From Caulobacteraceae bacterium (lineage in GTDB: Bacteria > Pseudomonadota > Alphaproteobacteria > Caulobacterales > Caulobacteraceae): a stretch of 64,000 nucleotides of DNA. Under the pieces are notes generated by a model that did no database searches, was not told the DNA's origin, and saw only the letters and a list, made by a program, of their open reading frames with translations. The position numbers and the translations under genes were made by a program. The stretch's first letter is position 1; each line of letters starts with the position of its first letter. Positions 46,676 through 55,309 of the stretch are shown here, one piece after another. The stretch is taken from contig CANJLH010000002.1 in the NCBI GenBank assembly GCA_947475415.1, positions 124,001 to 188,000 of the forward strand, given 5' to 3'.

Positions 46676-47299
46676 TCAAGCGCCCGTGACGGCGAACACG
46701 ATATGCTGAAGGAGCCTGATCAAAATGCGGGCTGCGATCACCAGAACCGCCGTGCTGGCGAAGGTCAGCACATAGCCCAGCACCGCCAGGGCGCCGTCGC
46801 GCTGCATTAGCGCCAGCGAAAATGACGCCACCGCTGCGGAGGGCAATACGTTGCCCAGCGGGATCGGCAGGATCAGCACGAGGGACAGCAGCGTACAGAC
46901 CACGCCTATGGCGCATCCGCCCACCACGCCGAACAGTAACGGCCATCGTGGTCTCGACAACTTCTCCACGGCCACGAGGATCGCCGACAACCTGATGCAG
47001 GCAAGGCGCAGGGTGGTCGCGTCGATGGTGCGGTTGCGCACGCCCCGCGGGAGCCATGGCGCCTGCGCGCCCAGCGCCACCTGAGGCGATAACAGCACGA
47101 GCGGCAGGCCCAGGATCGAGGAGGACCCAGGAGGTAGGGGCAAGGCGCAGGCCACGGCGAAGAAGAACAGGATCGCGCCGAAGGAGCGGTTGCCGAACCG
47201 TTCCACCAGTTCCGCAACGGTAATGTTGCGGCGCGCGTCGCCTAGCTCGTTCAGGATCTCTGAAAGGGGTACGAGGTCGGGGTCGCGGGGATCGGCCAT
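46676..47299 (-). CDS. exoD: Exopolysaccharide synthesis protein ExoD
   Basis: 207-residue membrane protein of the ExoD family. The start at 47299 gives MADPRDPDLVPLSEILNELG. The N-terminal soluble part has VAELVERFGNRSFGAILFFF; about five membrane helices follow, including GSSSILGLPLVLLSPQVALG and LLSLVLILPIPLGNVLPSAA, the ExoD signature. First described in rhizobia for exopolysaccharide and alkali tolerance; its role here is unknown. It is inserted between rpoN and hpf on the same strand. Confidence 0.88.
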   Translation of the reverse strand: MADPRDPDLVPLSEILNELGDARRNITVAELVERFGNRSFGAILFFFAVACALPLPPGSSSILGLPLVLLSPQVALGAQAPWLPRGVRNRTIDATTLRLACIRLSAILVAVEKLSRPRWPLLFGVVGGCAIGVVCTLLSLVLILPIPLGNVLPSAAVASFSLALMQRDGALAVLGYVLTFASTAVLVIAARILIRLLQHIVFAVTGA

Positions 47300-47370
47300 C
47301 GGTGGGTGGCGTTGCTTCCAAGTCGCTTCGGTTCGGCGTCCTGGATTCCTAGGTAACAACGCTGGAGCCT

Positions 47371-47386
47371 TCGCGCCATGGCGCGA
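47371..47386. repeat. 16-bp perfect palindrome between rpoN and exoD
   Basis: TCGCGCCATGGCGCGA is fully self-complementary and lies 24 bp after the rpoN stop. As RNA it could form a 6-bp stem with a CATG loop. No U-run follows, so it may be a weak terminator or processing site. Confidence 0.4.
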
Positions 47387-47410
47387 CTGAGAAATCAGCA
47401 CACGGCGGAT

Positions 47411-48907
47411 CTACGCCGTTTCCTTCATCATCCGCTTGCGCTCCACGGAAGAGGGAATGCGCAAGGCTTCACGGTATTTGGCCACTGTGCGCCGGGCGAT
47501 GTCGACGCCGGCTTCCTTGAGGATATCGACGATCCGATCGTCAGAATGCACATCTTCCTCGCGACGTTCAGCGTCGATGAGCTGGCGAATCTTGTGACGC
47601 ACGCTCTCCGCGGAGTGAGCCTCGCCGCCGGACGAAGAGGCGATGGAGGAGGTGAAGAAGAACTTCATCTCGAACACGCCCCGCGGCGTGGCGACATATT
47701 TGGACGAGGTCACGCGGCTGACCGTGGATTCATGCATGCCGATGGCGTCGGCTACGGTCTTCAGGTTGAGCGGCCGCAGATGTTCCACGCCGAACGCCAG
47801 GAATCCGTCCTGCTGACGGACAATCTCGCTTGCGACCTTCAGGATTGTCTTGGCGCGCTGGTCCAGGCTTTTCAGCAGCCAGCTTGCGGACGCGACGCAG
47901 TCCGCCACAAAGGCCTTGTCCTGGTCGGTTCGGGCGCCGGCGGAAACCCGGGCGTGATAGCGCTGGTCCACCAGCAGCTTCGGCAAGGTGTCACCGTTCA
48001 GCTCGACGTGCCACAGCCCCCCTAGGCCCTCGCGGACAAAAACGTCCGGGACCACCGGCGGCGCCGGCTCGCCGCCGAATGCTGATCCGGGCCGCGGCGT
48101 CAGAGCCCGAAGTTCGGCCACCATGTCGCGCAGATCTTCGTCGTCGCAGCCGCAAACTCGCCGCAGGCCGGCCATATCGCGCCTGGCCAGGAGTTCGAGG
48201 TTGTCGAGCAGCTTCTCCATCAGCGGATCGAACCGGTCGCGCTCCTTCAGCTGCAGCATCAGGCACTCGCGCACGTCGCGGGCGAAGACCCCCGTCGGCT
48301 CAAAGCCCTGCAACGTCGCCAGAACCTTCTCCAGCAGAGCCACTTCGCAACCTAGCCGCTCGGCGGTTTCGACGAGGTCCGCGCGCAGATAGCCGCCCTC
48401 ATCGACAGCGTCGATCAGCACCTGGGCCGCCGCCGTTTCGGTGGCGGGCAGGCCGGCGACCGCCAATTGGTCATAGAGGTGTTCCGGAAGGGTCTTCTCG
48501 CGGGTCATTGCGCCCTCGAAACCCTCACCATCGCCGTCAAAGCCGCCCCCGTTTCCGGCGCGTGACCAATCGACGCCGCCGCCGGCGTCCGCGCCTTCAC
48601 CGGGGGCGTCGCCAGTCGCGCGTTCACCTGGTGAGACCTCGTCGGGCCGCGCGTCCAGGTCGGCGGCTGCGGTTGCATCGCTCACCCGATCGGTGGATGT
48701 GTCCGCGGCGGGTTCGGCTTCGTTCTCGCGGTCAGGCTCGGCGTCACGCTCGTCGCGCTGCAATAGGGGATTTCGCTCGAGCTCGGTCTCCACGAAGGCC
48801 TCGAGCTCAAGGTTCGACAATTGCAGAAGCTTGATCGCTTGCTGCAATTGCGGCGTAATGACAAGGCCTTGACCTTGTCTGATCTCGAGACGCGCGCTGA
48901 GCGCCAA
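47411..48907 (-). CDS. rpoN: RNA polymerase sigma-54 factor RpoN
   Basis: 498-residue sigma-54. Region I begins ALSARLEIRQGQGLVITPQL then QQAIKLLQLSNLELEAFVE. An acidic region II (about 50-120, many D/E/G) follows. The DNA-binding region III ends with the RpoN box VARRTVAKYREALRIPSSVE-type sequence (ARRTVAKYREALRIPSSVER). A TTG at 48907 is the start: GGGGGC lies just upstream and region I needs it. In Caulobacter sigma-54 controls flagellar, stalk and nitrogen genes. It is preceded by a small NepR-like ORF and followed by exoD, hpf and ptsN. Confidence 0.95.
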   Translation of the reverse strand: MALSARLEIRQGQGLVITPQLQQAIKLLQLSNLELEAFVETELERNPLLQRDERDAEPDRENEAEPAADTSTDRVSDATAAADLDARPDEVSPGERATGDAPGEGADAGGGVDWSRAGNGGGFDGDGEGFEGAMTREKTLPEHLYDQLAVAGLPATETAAAQVLIDAVDEGGYLRADLVETAERLGCEVALLEKVLATLQGFEPTGVFARDVRECLMLQLKERDRFDPLMEKLLDNLELLARRDMAGLRRVCGCDDEDLRDMVAELRALTPRPGSAFGGEPAPPVVPDVFVREGLGGLWHVELNGDTLPKLLVDQRYHARVSAGARTDQDKAFVADCVASASWLLKSLDQRAKTILKVASEIVRQQDGFLAFGVEHLRPLNLKTVADAIGMHESTVSRVTSSKYVATPRGVFEMKFFFTSSIASSSGGEAHSAESVRHKIRQLIDAERREEDVHSDDRIVDILKEAGVDIARRTVAKYREALRIPSSVERKRMMKETA

Positions 48908-48967
48908 AAGAGCCCCCTTTGGCCTGGTACTTGCACCAGACCTTAAGGCCTCATCACCACCGATTGG

Positions 48968-49156
48968 TTAATCCGAGCCGTTCTTTTTGTCCGGCTCTGC
49001 GTTTTTCGGCTCAGCTTCCTCCGCCAGGCGGTCAACGAGTGATTTCAATCGATCCGGAACCGGCGTGTCCTTGATCATGGCGCGCAGCGCCGAATCCAGT
49101 CGGGCGCGCTTTACGGCTGCAGCGGCGGTTATCGGGGGTTTGCGGCGGCGGGTCAT
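48968..49156 (-). CDS. Small NepR-like protein upstream of rpoN
   Basis: 62 residues. A basic N-terminus (MTRRRKPPITAAAAVKRARL) leads into LDSALRAMIKDTPVPDRLKS followed by LVDRLAEEAE. The LR...PVPDR-L--L-D-L pattern resembles the core of NepR, the anti-sigma factor of the alphaproteobacterial general stress response. No phyR or ecfG gene is nearby, so it would be an orphan. The Shine-Dalgarno is weak. It reads toward rpoN with a 60-bp gap that contains a CTGGT/ACCAG hairpin. NepR assignment is by eye and unproven. Confidence 0.55.
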   Translation of the reverse strand: MTRRRKPPITAAAAVKRARLDSALRAMIKDTPVPDRLKSLVDRLAEEAEPKNAEPDKKNGSD

Positions 49157-49384
49157 GCGTCCGCCACGCCGGCGCCGCCGGATTTGAATTGAATGAAGAC
49201 CCCCACAGTCATGGCTGGAAGCCTAGGCTGCGTCGGGACTGATGGCTACAGCCAAGTCGCTGAATTGATCCAGGGAAACGACATGCGATTGTGCGCCTGG
49301 GGACCAAGTCGGGCGCGAACAGTCTTCAACGCAACGGAAAGACTTGTGGCCTAACATCGTTAGTTCGCTTCCGGGAACAACACC

Positions 49385-50455
49385 TTGACCATTGAACTCA
49401 TTCGGCCCCGGGACCTTTCCGCGGCGCAGGTCGAGCGCTGGCGCGCTTTGCAACAGCAGGGATTTGAAAATCCGTTCCTGTCTCCGGATTGGGCGCTGGC
49501 GGTGGAGCGCGCGCAGGATCGCCGGCAGACCCGTGTTGCGGTGTTCCATGAGGCGGGCCGCGACCGCGGATTCTTCGCCGCCCGAGTTGACACAGCGACG
49601 GCCATGCCCGCCGGCGCGCCGATGTGCGACTACCAGGCCGTGGTGTCGGAACCGGATCTCCGGATTGATCCCGTGGCTCTGGTTAGGGCCCTGGGCGTCA
49701 ATCGGCTGGATTTCGGCCAGATGCTGGAACGCCAGGCCGCATTCGCCCCCTATGCTCGGGGCGGGGCGGTTTCGCACATCATTGATATTGACGCAGGATT
49801 TGAGGCCTACCAGGCGGAACGCAAGGCGGCCGGTGTCGGCGTCCTCAAGGACGCGGCCAAGAAGAAGCGCAAGATCGAGCGGGAACTGGGCCCGGTCCGC
49901 TTCACCGCATTCTCCCGCGACCGTGGGGATTTCGATCAACTGATCGCGTGGAAGCGCGCCCAGTACCGCGCCACGGGCCAGACCGACATCTTCGCGGCGG
50001 GTTGGACCTTGCGCCTGCTTGAGCAACTGTTCGAGGCGGACGGCGAGGGCTTCGGCGGCGGCCTGTTCACCCTCCACGTGGGCGACAGGCTGGCGGCGGC
50101 GCAGTTCAACCTTCGTCAACCGCCGGTGATTCATGCCTGGATCATTTCCCACGACGCAGCCTTCGAACGCTTTTCTCCGGGTATCCTGCTGTTCGCCGAA
50201 TTGCTGGCCGCGATGGACGCCACCCCCTTTACGCGACTGGACCTGGGGTGCGGCGACTACCGCTTCAAGTTCGAGCTGGCCAACGTCAGCGAACCGACCA
50301 CGCACGGGTTCGTGGGCCTGCCATCCGCCGCCACCTTCGCACGCGGCGCCGCCTACGGCTTCGTTCGCGCCGCCGAGGCTCTGCCGATGGGGCGGGTCTC
50401 CCAACTGCCGGCCAAGGCGATGCGCAGGCTCGACCGCTGGCGCGGACTTCACTGA
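49385..50455 (+). CDS. GNAT/FemAB-like N-acyltransferase, HfsK-like
   Basis: 356 residues from a TTG at 49385. It contains FLSPDWALAVERAQ, a lysine-rich central helix (GVLKDAAKKKRKIERELGPV), and a C-terminal acyltransferase half with FTLHVGDRLAAAQFNLRQPP, AWIISHDAAFERFSPGILLF and LDLGCGDYRFKFELA, the pattern of CelD/BcsL-type acetyltransferases. Caulobacter HfsK, which acylates the holdfast polysaccharide, belongs to this group and as I recall lies near ilvA and ftsY. The orthology is therefore likely but not proved. It is cytoplasmic, with no leader. Confidence 0.78.
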   Translation: MTIELIRPRDLSAAQVERWRALQQQGFENPFLSPDWALAVERAQDRRQTRVAVFHEAGRDRGFFAARVDTATAMPAGAPMCDYQAVVSEPDLRIDPVALVRALGVNRLDFGQMLERQAAFAPYARGGAVSHIIDIDAGFEAYQAERKAAGVGVLKDAAKKKRKIERELGPVRFTAFSRDRGDFDQLIAWKRAQYRATGQTDIFAAGWTLRLLEQLFEADGEGFGGGLFTLHVGDRLAAAQFNLRQPPVIHAWIISHDAAFERFSPGILLFAELLAAMDATPFTRLDLGCGDYRFKFELANVSEPTTHGFVGLPSAATFARGAAYGFVRAAEALPMGRVSQLPAKAMRRLDRWRGLH

Positions 50456-50521
50456 GCACGGTGATTGCCCCGAGCGGTCCCCGCGGATAGGTTGCGCGAC
50501 TTTTCGAAGGCCCGCCGCCCC

Positions 50522-51730
50522 ATGACCCTCACCTACGACGCAATCCTCTCCGCCGCCGCGCGGTTGAAGGGCCACATCGAGCGCACGCCGTGCCGGCCCT
50601 CGCGGACGCTGTCGGAGATCACCGGGGCCGAGGTGTGGGTGAAATTCGAAAACCTGCAGTTCACCGCCGCCTACAAGGAGCGCGGCGCGCTCAACATGCT
50701 GCTCAGTCTCGGTGAAAACGCCCGCAAGCGCGGCGTGATCGCCGCCTCCGCCGGCAACCACAGCCAGGGATTGGCCTATCACGCCGCGCGCCTGGGCGTG
50801 CCGGCCACTATCGTCATGCCCCGCACCACCCCGTTCATGAAGGTGCGGCAGACCCGCGCCTTCGGCGCCGACGTGGTGCTGGAGGGCGACAGCTTCGACG
50901 AGGCCTCCACCCACGCCCTGCAGCTCTGCGAAGACCGCGATCTGGTCTACGTGCATCCGTTTAATGACCTTGAGGTCATGGCCGGTCAGGGCACCGTGGC
51001 GCTGGAGATGCTGGAGGACGTACCCGACCTGGAGGTTTTGCCGGTCCCCATCGGCGGCGGCGGCCTGATCGCCGGCGTGGCCACGGCGGCCAAGCACCTG
51101 AAGCCCGACATCAGCATCATCGGCGTCGAACCGGCCATGTACCCTTCGTTCACCGCCAAGATGCGCGGCGTGCGCGGCGGCGCCCAGATCGGCGGCTCGA
51201 CCATCGCCGAGGGGATCGCAGTGAAGGTGGTGGGGGAGGCGACCTATGCCATCGCCAGGCCGCTGATCGACGAGGTGTTGCTCATCGAGGAGCCCTTTTT
51301 CGAAAGCGCCATCTCCCTCTATTGCACCGTTGAGAAAACCGTGGCCGAGGGCGCCGGCGCGGCCTCGCTGGCGGCCCTTCTGGCCTACCCGGAAAAGTTC
51401 CGGGGCAAGAAATGCGGCCTGATCCTCACTGGCGGCAACATCGACACGCGTCTGCTGGCCTCGGTGCTGACCCGTGAACTTGTGCGCGATCAGCGGCTGG
51501 TCAGCCTGCGGATCATCGGTGATGACCGTCCGGGTCTGTTGGCCACCGTCTCCCGCGTGATCGGCGACACGGGCGCCAACATCGTTGAGGTGGCTCACAA
51601 CCGCTTGGCCCTCGACGTGCCCGCCAAGGGCGCCGAGTTCGACATCATGATCGAGACCCGCGACGCCGAGCACACCCAGGAGGTGATCGCCGCCCTGCGC
51701 CAGGCCGGCTATCCGCCCCGCACTGCCTGA
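50522..51730 (+). CDS. ilvA: Threonine ammonia-lyase (threonine dehydratase) with ACT domain
   Basis: 402-residue PLP enzyme converting threonine to 2-oxobutyrate. The PLP lysine is in FTAAYKERGALN, the phosphate loop is IGGGGLIAGVATAAK, and SAGNHSQGLAYHA is present. A single C-terminal ACT domain (about 325-400, LRIIGDDRPGLLATVSRVIG) suggests feedback control. The ATG at 50522 is used; the longer upstream frame is unconserved. It may be catabolic or biosynthetic; the single-ACT form is common in alphaproteobacteria. Confidence 0.93.
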   Translation: MTLTYDAILSAAARLKGHIERTPCRPSRTLSEITGAEVWVKFENLQFTAAYKERGALNMLLSLGENARKRGVIAASAGNHSQGLAYHAARLGVPATIVMPRTTPFMKVRQTRAFGADVVLEGDSFDEASTHALQLCEDRDLVYVHPFNDLEVMAGQGTVALEMLEDVPDLEVLPVPIGGGGLIAGVATAAKHLKPDISIIGVEPAMYPSFTAKMRGVRGGAQIGGSTIAEGIAVKVVGEATYAIARPLIDEVLLIEEPFFESAISLYCTVEKTVAEGAGAASLAALLAYPEKFRGKKCGLILTGGNIDTRLLASVLTRELVRDQRLVSLRIIGDDRPGLLATVSRVIGDTGANIVEVAHNRLALDVPAKGAEFDIMIETRDAEHTQEVIAALRQAGYPPRTA

Positions 51731-51742
51731 CAGGACGCCGCC

Positions 51743-52249
51743 ATGCACCGCTTTATCGCCACCCTCGCCATCATCCTGGCCTTCGCCGGCTGCACAAAGC
51801 CGAAACCATCGCTGGCGGCGGCCGACCCCGCCGCCAACCTGGCCGCGGCCAAGGCGTTCCTGGCCAGTAACGCCAAGGCGGCGGGCGTGGTCACCACACC
51901 CTCGGGCCTGCAGTACAAGATCGTCCGTTCCGGTCCGCCCAGCGGCCTGAAGCCCCAGGCCGCCGACGAAGTAAAGGTCAACTATGAGGGCAAGCTGCTG
52001 GATGGGACCGTGTTCGATTCCTCCTATGAGCGCGGCATTCCCGCTTCCATGCCCCTGTCCCAATTGATCCCGGGTTGGATCGAGGCCCTGCAGCTCATGC
52101 GTCCGGGCGACGAGTGGATTCTCTACGTCCCGCCGGAACTGGGTTATGGGGCGCAGTCCGGCGGCCCGATCCCGCCCAATTCCGCGCTGATCTTCCGCAT
52201 CGAACTCATCGACCTGCTGCCCGCGCCGGGGCGAATCCAAGCGGGATGA
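51743..52249 (+). CDS. FKBP-type peptidyl-prolyl isomerase lipoprotein
   Basis: 168 residues with lipoprotein signal MHRFIATLAIILAFAGCTKP (lipobox FAGC). The FKBP domain (about 60-160) includes VKVNYEGKLLDGTVFDSSYE, IPGWIEALQLMRPGDEWILY and the closing PPNSALIFRIELIDL. It catalyses prolyl cis-trans isomerisation in the periplasm. It starts 12 bp after ilvA and is followed after 13 bp by a SnoaL-like gene, so the three may share a transcript. Confidence 0.92.
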   Translation: MHRFIATLAIILAFAGCTKPKPSLAAADPAANLAAAKAFLASNAKAAGVVTTPSGLQYKIVRSGPPSGLKPQAADEVKVNYEGKLLDGTVFDSSYERGIPASMPLSQLIPGWIEALQLMRPGDEWILYVPPELGYGAQSGGPIPPNSALIFRIELIDLLPAPGRIQAG

Positions 52250-52262
52250 ACCGGAGGCCGTC

Positions 52263-52790
52263 ATGGCTGATACGCTGGAGACCTTGATCGCCAAGGAGGC
52301 GATTCGCGAATTGGTGTTTGCCTATTCCCGGGCTGTGGACCGGGGTGACAATGACCTCCTTGAGAGCCTCTACCATCCAGACGCCCGAGACGAGCACGGC
52401 ATCAATCCCAGCGGAACGGCGGAAGAATTCTTCCAGATCATGCGGCGCGGCGGCCGTTCCAGCGTCCTTCAGCACGCCATCACCAACCATTACATCAAGG
52501 TCGACGGAGACCGGGCCGAAGGTGAGGTCTATCTAATCGCCTACCACACCATTGACGCCGACACAGACGCGCCGAAAGCCTTCATCCTGGGGGCCCGTTA
52601 TCTCGACCGCTATGAGCGACGGGCTGGAAGCTGGAAATTCGCCCACCGGCTGGTGGTGGCCGACTGGGTTGAACACCGCGCGGCCGAATCGGTGGCCGCC
52701 GCACCCGAGATCGCCGGCATGCTGCCCGGTCGCCGGGGCCCCGACGATCCCAGCTACGGCTACTTCAAACTCTTTCCACGCGGCCGGTGA
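52263..52790 (+). CDS. SnoaL/NTF2-like polyketide cyclase-type protein
   Basis: 175 residues with an NTF2-like cone fold. ETLIAKEAIRELVFAYSRAV then DRGDNDLLESLYHPDARDEH is the SnoaL_4 signature, and HAITNHYIKVDGDRAEGEVY and YERRAGSWKFAHRLVVADW follow. Members act as hydroxysteroid or aromatic dehydratase/isomerases or have no known activity. There is no leader, so it is cytosolic. Function here cannot be assigned. Confidence 0.85.
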   Translation: MADTLETLIAKEAIRELVFAYSRAVDRGDNDLLESLYHPDARDEHGINPSGTAEEFFQIMRRGGRSSVLQHAITNHYIKVDGDRAEGEVYLIAYHTIDADTDAPKAFILGARYLDRYERRAGSWKFAHRLVVADWVEHRAAESVAAAPEIAGMLPGRRGPDDPSYGYFKLFPRGR

Positions 52791-52877
52791 TATGCGCCTG
52801 GCGCGCAACCGAGCCAACTCAAGCCACTCGCAGATTTCGTTTCTCCACATGGACTCCCCGCACTAGAACCCCCGCCC

Positions 52878-53813
52878 ATGACCGAACCCAAGACGGGCTG
52901 GCTCCAACGTTTGGCGAAGGGGCTGTCGCGCTCCTCCAAGGCGATGACCGAGCAGTTGACCGGCGCCTTCACCAAGGCGCCGCTCGACCAGGCCAGACTC
53001 GATGAGCTGGAGGAGATGCTGATCGAGGCGGACTTGGGTCCCCACTCGGCCGCGCGAATCACCGCCCGCTTCGGAGAGGGCCGTTTCGGACGCGCCATCG
53101 GCGAGGACGAGATCAAGGAAGCGCTGGCTCAGGCGATCGGCGAGGAACTCTCCGCCCGCGAGGGGACCTTTGATGCGCTAACCGGACCGCGTCCATTCGT
53201 CGTGCTGTTCATCGGCGTCAACGGCTCGGGCAAGACCACCACCCTGGGCAAGATCGCCGCTGATCTGCGGGCGCGCGGCGCACGAGTGCTGATCGCCGCC
53301 GGCGACACCTTCCGCGCCGCCGCTGTGGAGCAGCTCAAGGTCTGGGCCGACCGGGCCGGCGCGGATTTCATCTCCCGCCCCACCGGTTCTGACGCCGCGG
53401 GCCTGGCCTTCGACGCCCTGGAGAAGGCTCGCGTCGAAGCCTATGATGTCTTGCTGATCGACACCGCCGGACGGCTGCAGAACAAGCAGGGTCTGATGGA
53501 CGAATTGCACAAGATAATTCGCGTGCTCAAGAAGCTCGATCCTGACGCACCGCACGAGACCCTGCTTGTCCTCGACGCCACGGTCGGGCGTAATGCCCTC
53601 AACCAGGAGAATATTTTCGGCAACCAGATCGGAGTGAGCGGAATTGTCATGACCAAGCTTGATGGCACCGCCCGAGGTGGCGTGCTGGTTCCCGTGGCGC
53701 AGGCGTCGGATTCCCCCATCAAACTGATCGGGGTCGGTGAAGGTATCGAGGATCTGCAGCCGTTCAATGCCCGGGCCTTCGCCCGCTCACTGGTGGGATT
53801 GGAGGACACATGA
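52878..53813 (+). CDS. ftsY: Signal recognition particle receptor FtsY
   Basis: 311-residue SRP receptor GTPase that docks ribosome-nascent-chain complexes at the membrane. It has a short basic N-terminus with no long acidic A-domain, then the N domain (LDELEEMLIEADLG). The G domain has GVNGSGKTTTLGKIA (G1), DTFRAAAVEQL (insertion box), DTAGRLQNKQGLMDEL (G3), TKLDGTARGG (G4) and GVGEGIEDLQPF (G5). It overlaps the yciB start by 4 bp. Confidence 0.96.
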   Translation: MTEPKTGWLQRLAKGLSRSSKAMTEQLTGAFTKAPLDQARLDELEEMLIEADLGPHSAARITARFGEGRFGRAIGEDEIKEALAQAIGEELSAREGTFDALTGPRPFVVLFIGVNGSGKTTTLGKIAADLRARGARVLIAAGDTFRAAAVEQLKVWADRAGADFISRPTGSDAAGLAFDALEKARVEAYDVLLIDTAGRLQNKQGLMDELHKIIRVLKKLDPDAPHETLLVLDATVGRNALNQENIFGNQIGVSGIVMTKLDGTARGGVLVPVAQASDSPIKLIGVGEGIEDLQPFNARAFARSLVGLEDT

Positions 53814-54376
53814 GCAACGTCAACCCGAACATGGCCTGGGTCCGCCACTTCGTGGACTACGCCGGACTCATAGCATTCCTTATTGTCCTGGCCGTGACCC
53901 GCAATCCGGTGACCGCGACCTGGGGCCTGGTGGCGGGCGCGGCGGCGGCGCTGCTGGTAGGTCTGGTGGTGGAAAAGCGCCTGGCCTCGATGCCGCTGGT
54001 TTACGGCCTCCTGGCGCTGTTCTTCGGCGGCCTGACCCTGTTCTTCAAGGACCCGCGCTTCATTCAGGTGAAGCTGACCGTGGTGTATGTCGGCTTCGCC
54101 GTCTTCCTGTTCACCGGGCTGTTCCGCGGCAAAAATCCGCTACGGGCGCTCTTGGGGGAAACCCTTCACCTGCCGGCGGCGGCGGCGCGCACGCTGACGA
54201 TCCGTTACGGCCTGTTCTTCGCCGCGCTTGCGGTGCTGAACGAATTGATCCGCAACACCCAGACCTTCCACGTCTGGGCCTACTTCAAGCTGGCCACCGT
54301 GATCGCCACCGTGATTTTCGCTCTCGCGCAGGCGCCGCTTCTGCTGCGGTACGCTGAGGACCCTTCCGCGGAATAG
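53810..54376 (+). CDS. yciB: Inner-membrane septation-type protein YciB
   Basis: 188 residues with about five membrane helices (for example YAGLIAFLIVLAVTRNPVTA and PLVYGLLALFFGGLTLFFKD). KDPRFIQVKLTVVYVGFAVF then LFTGLF and NELIRNTQTFHVWAYFKL are the YciB/IspZ hallmarks. Its role in envelope and septation homeostasis is known from enterics only. It is coupled to ftsY by ATGA, a common pair in this class. Confidence 0.92.
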   Translation: MSNVNPNMAWVRHFVDYAGLIAFLIVLAVTRNPVTATWGLVAGAAAALLVGLVVEKRLASMPLVYGLLALFFGGLTLFFKDPRFIQVKLTVVYVGFAVFLFTGLFRGKNPLRALLGETLHLPAAAARTLTIRYGLFFAALAVLNELIRNTQTFHVWAYFKLATVIATVIFALAQAPLLLRYAEDPSAE

Positions 54377-54451
54377 CCGCTTGCGCTGTCGCCAAACCGA
54401 CGCACAGGGCCGATAAGGTCCGTGACCGGATGAACCGATCGGGAGCCGGCG

Positions 54452-55036
54452 ATGGCCAAGAACAAGACTGCTAACTCGAAGGCCGTGGCCGCCTTTGAGC
54501 GTTCCGCTGGCCACCTGTTGCGCCGAGCGCTGCAATTGTCGCTGGATTACTTCGCTGAAGAAGCCGGACCCGAGGGCCTCACCCAACGTCAGTATGCGGT
54601 TTTGGCCGCCGTGGCCTCACGGGAAGGCGCCGCACAGACCGAACTGGTTCGACTCACCGGTATCGACCGCTCAACCCTGGCCGAACTGGCGGCGCGGATG
54701 ATCTCCAAAGGGCTCCTTGAACGTGAGCGCTCACAGACCGATGGCCGGGCCAACGCCGTGAGCCTCACCGATGCAGGCCGTGAGGCGCTGGAGGCGGCGC
54801 GGCCGCGGGCGACGGCGGCCGATGTGCGGCTCATGAAGCTGCTCTCCAAGGGCAGTCGCCGCGAGGCGCTGCTGGATCTCCTGTCCAGTGTGGTGGAGGC
54901 GGGGGAGGCGGCTGCGACTGGGGAGCCGGCCGCCAAACCGAAAAAGGACAAGGCCGGCAAACAGGCGAAGAAGAAACGCAAAAAAGCCGCCCGCGAAGGC
55001 TCAGACGCGGATATCGAGCAGGGATCCGGGGCGTAG
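54452..55036 (+). CDS. MarR-family transcriptional regulator
   Basis: 194 residues. The winged helix (about 30-125) includes LTQRQYAVLAAVASREGAAQ, ELVRLTGIDRSTLAELAARM and the wing LLERERSQTDGRANAVSLTD. A lysine-rich C-terminal tail (PKKDKAGKQAKKKRKKAARE) may add non-specific DNA contact. The ligand is unknown. It is in an isolated position after yciB; its 3' end overlaps a small opposite-strand ORF by 36 bp. Confidence 0.9.
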   Translation: MAKNKTANSKAVAAFERSAGHLLRRALQLSLDYFAEEAGPEGLTQRQYAVLAAVASREGAAQTELVRLTGIDRSTLAELAARMISKGLLERERSQTDGRANAVSLTDAGREALEAARPRATAADVRLMKLLSKGSRREALLDLLSSVVEAGEAAATGEPAAKPKKDKAGKQAKKKRKKAAREGSDADIEQGSGA

Positions 55037-55285
55037 GAATCGCTGCGGCGCCTCCGCGGCGGGATCGGGCATCCGCTGCACAGGCTGGGCGTAGATCGCC
55101 GGCGGCGCAGCGGCCGGGGCCGGCGCCTGACCCTTCAGCGCCGCCTGGAACGCTGCGGCCAGGTCGCGGAAACTGCCGGGCTCAGGGCGATTCGCCTGGG
55201 CCGGCGGTGTTGCGACGGGCAGCTGGGTCGGTCGGACCTGGGTCAAGCTGTGTTCCAAAACATGGTTAATGTTCCAGTTAACCAT
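55001..55285 (-). CDS. Small Pro/Ala-rich hypothetical protein
   Basis: 94 residues, not recognised: MVNWNINHVLEHSLTQVRPT, a Pro/Ala-rich middle (APAPAAAPPAIYAQPVQRMP), and a more conserved-looking end, QRFLRPGSLLDIRV. There is no signal peptide or membrane helix. It follows ccmG on the same strand by 24 bp, and its first codons lie within the 55259-55288 inverted repeat. It may be a genuine small gene or chance coding in GC-rich DNA. Confidence 0.4.
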   Translation of the reverse strand: MVNWNINHVLEHSLTQVRPTQLPVATPPAQANRPEPGSFRDLAAAFQAALKGQAPAPAAAPPAIYAQPVQRMPDPAAEAPQRFLRPGSLLDIRV

Positions 55286-55288
55286 GTT
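55259..55288. repeat. 11-bp inverted repeat with TTAA halves and TGTTCC repeats
   Basis: AACATGGTTAA (55259-55269) and TTAACCATGTT (55278-55288) are perfect arms around 8 bp. TGTTCC occurs three times, at 55251, 55270 and 55285. The pair of TTAA motifs is 8 bp apart, one more than the CtrA spacing. On the minus strand the hairpin follows ccmG and is trailed by TTTTGG, so it could also end the ccm transcript. Confidence 0.5.
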
Positions 55289-55309
55289 CCGCGTTGGCTC
55301 AACAGGGCG

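Noticed and set aside
49223..52294. A 1023-codon open frame on the minus strand
   Set aside because: It runs antisense through the HfsK-like, ilvA and FKBP genes, whose frames have clear conserved motifs. Its protein is His/Gly/Arg-rich low-complexity sequence typical of reverse frames in high-GC DNA.
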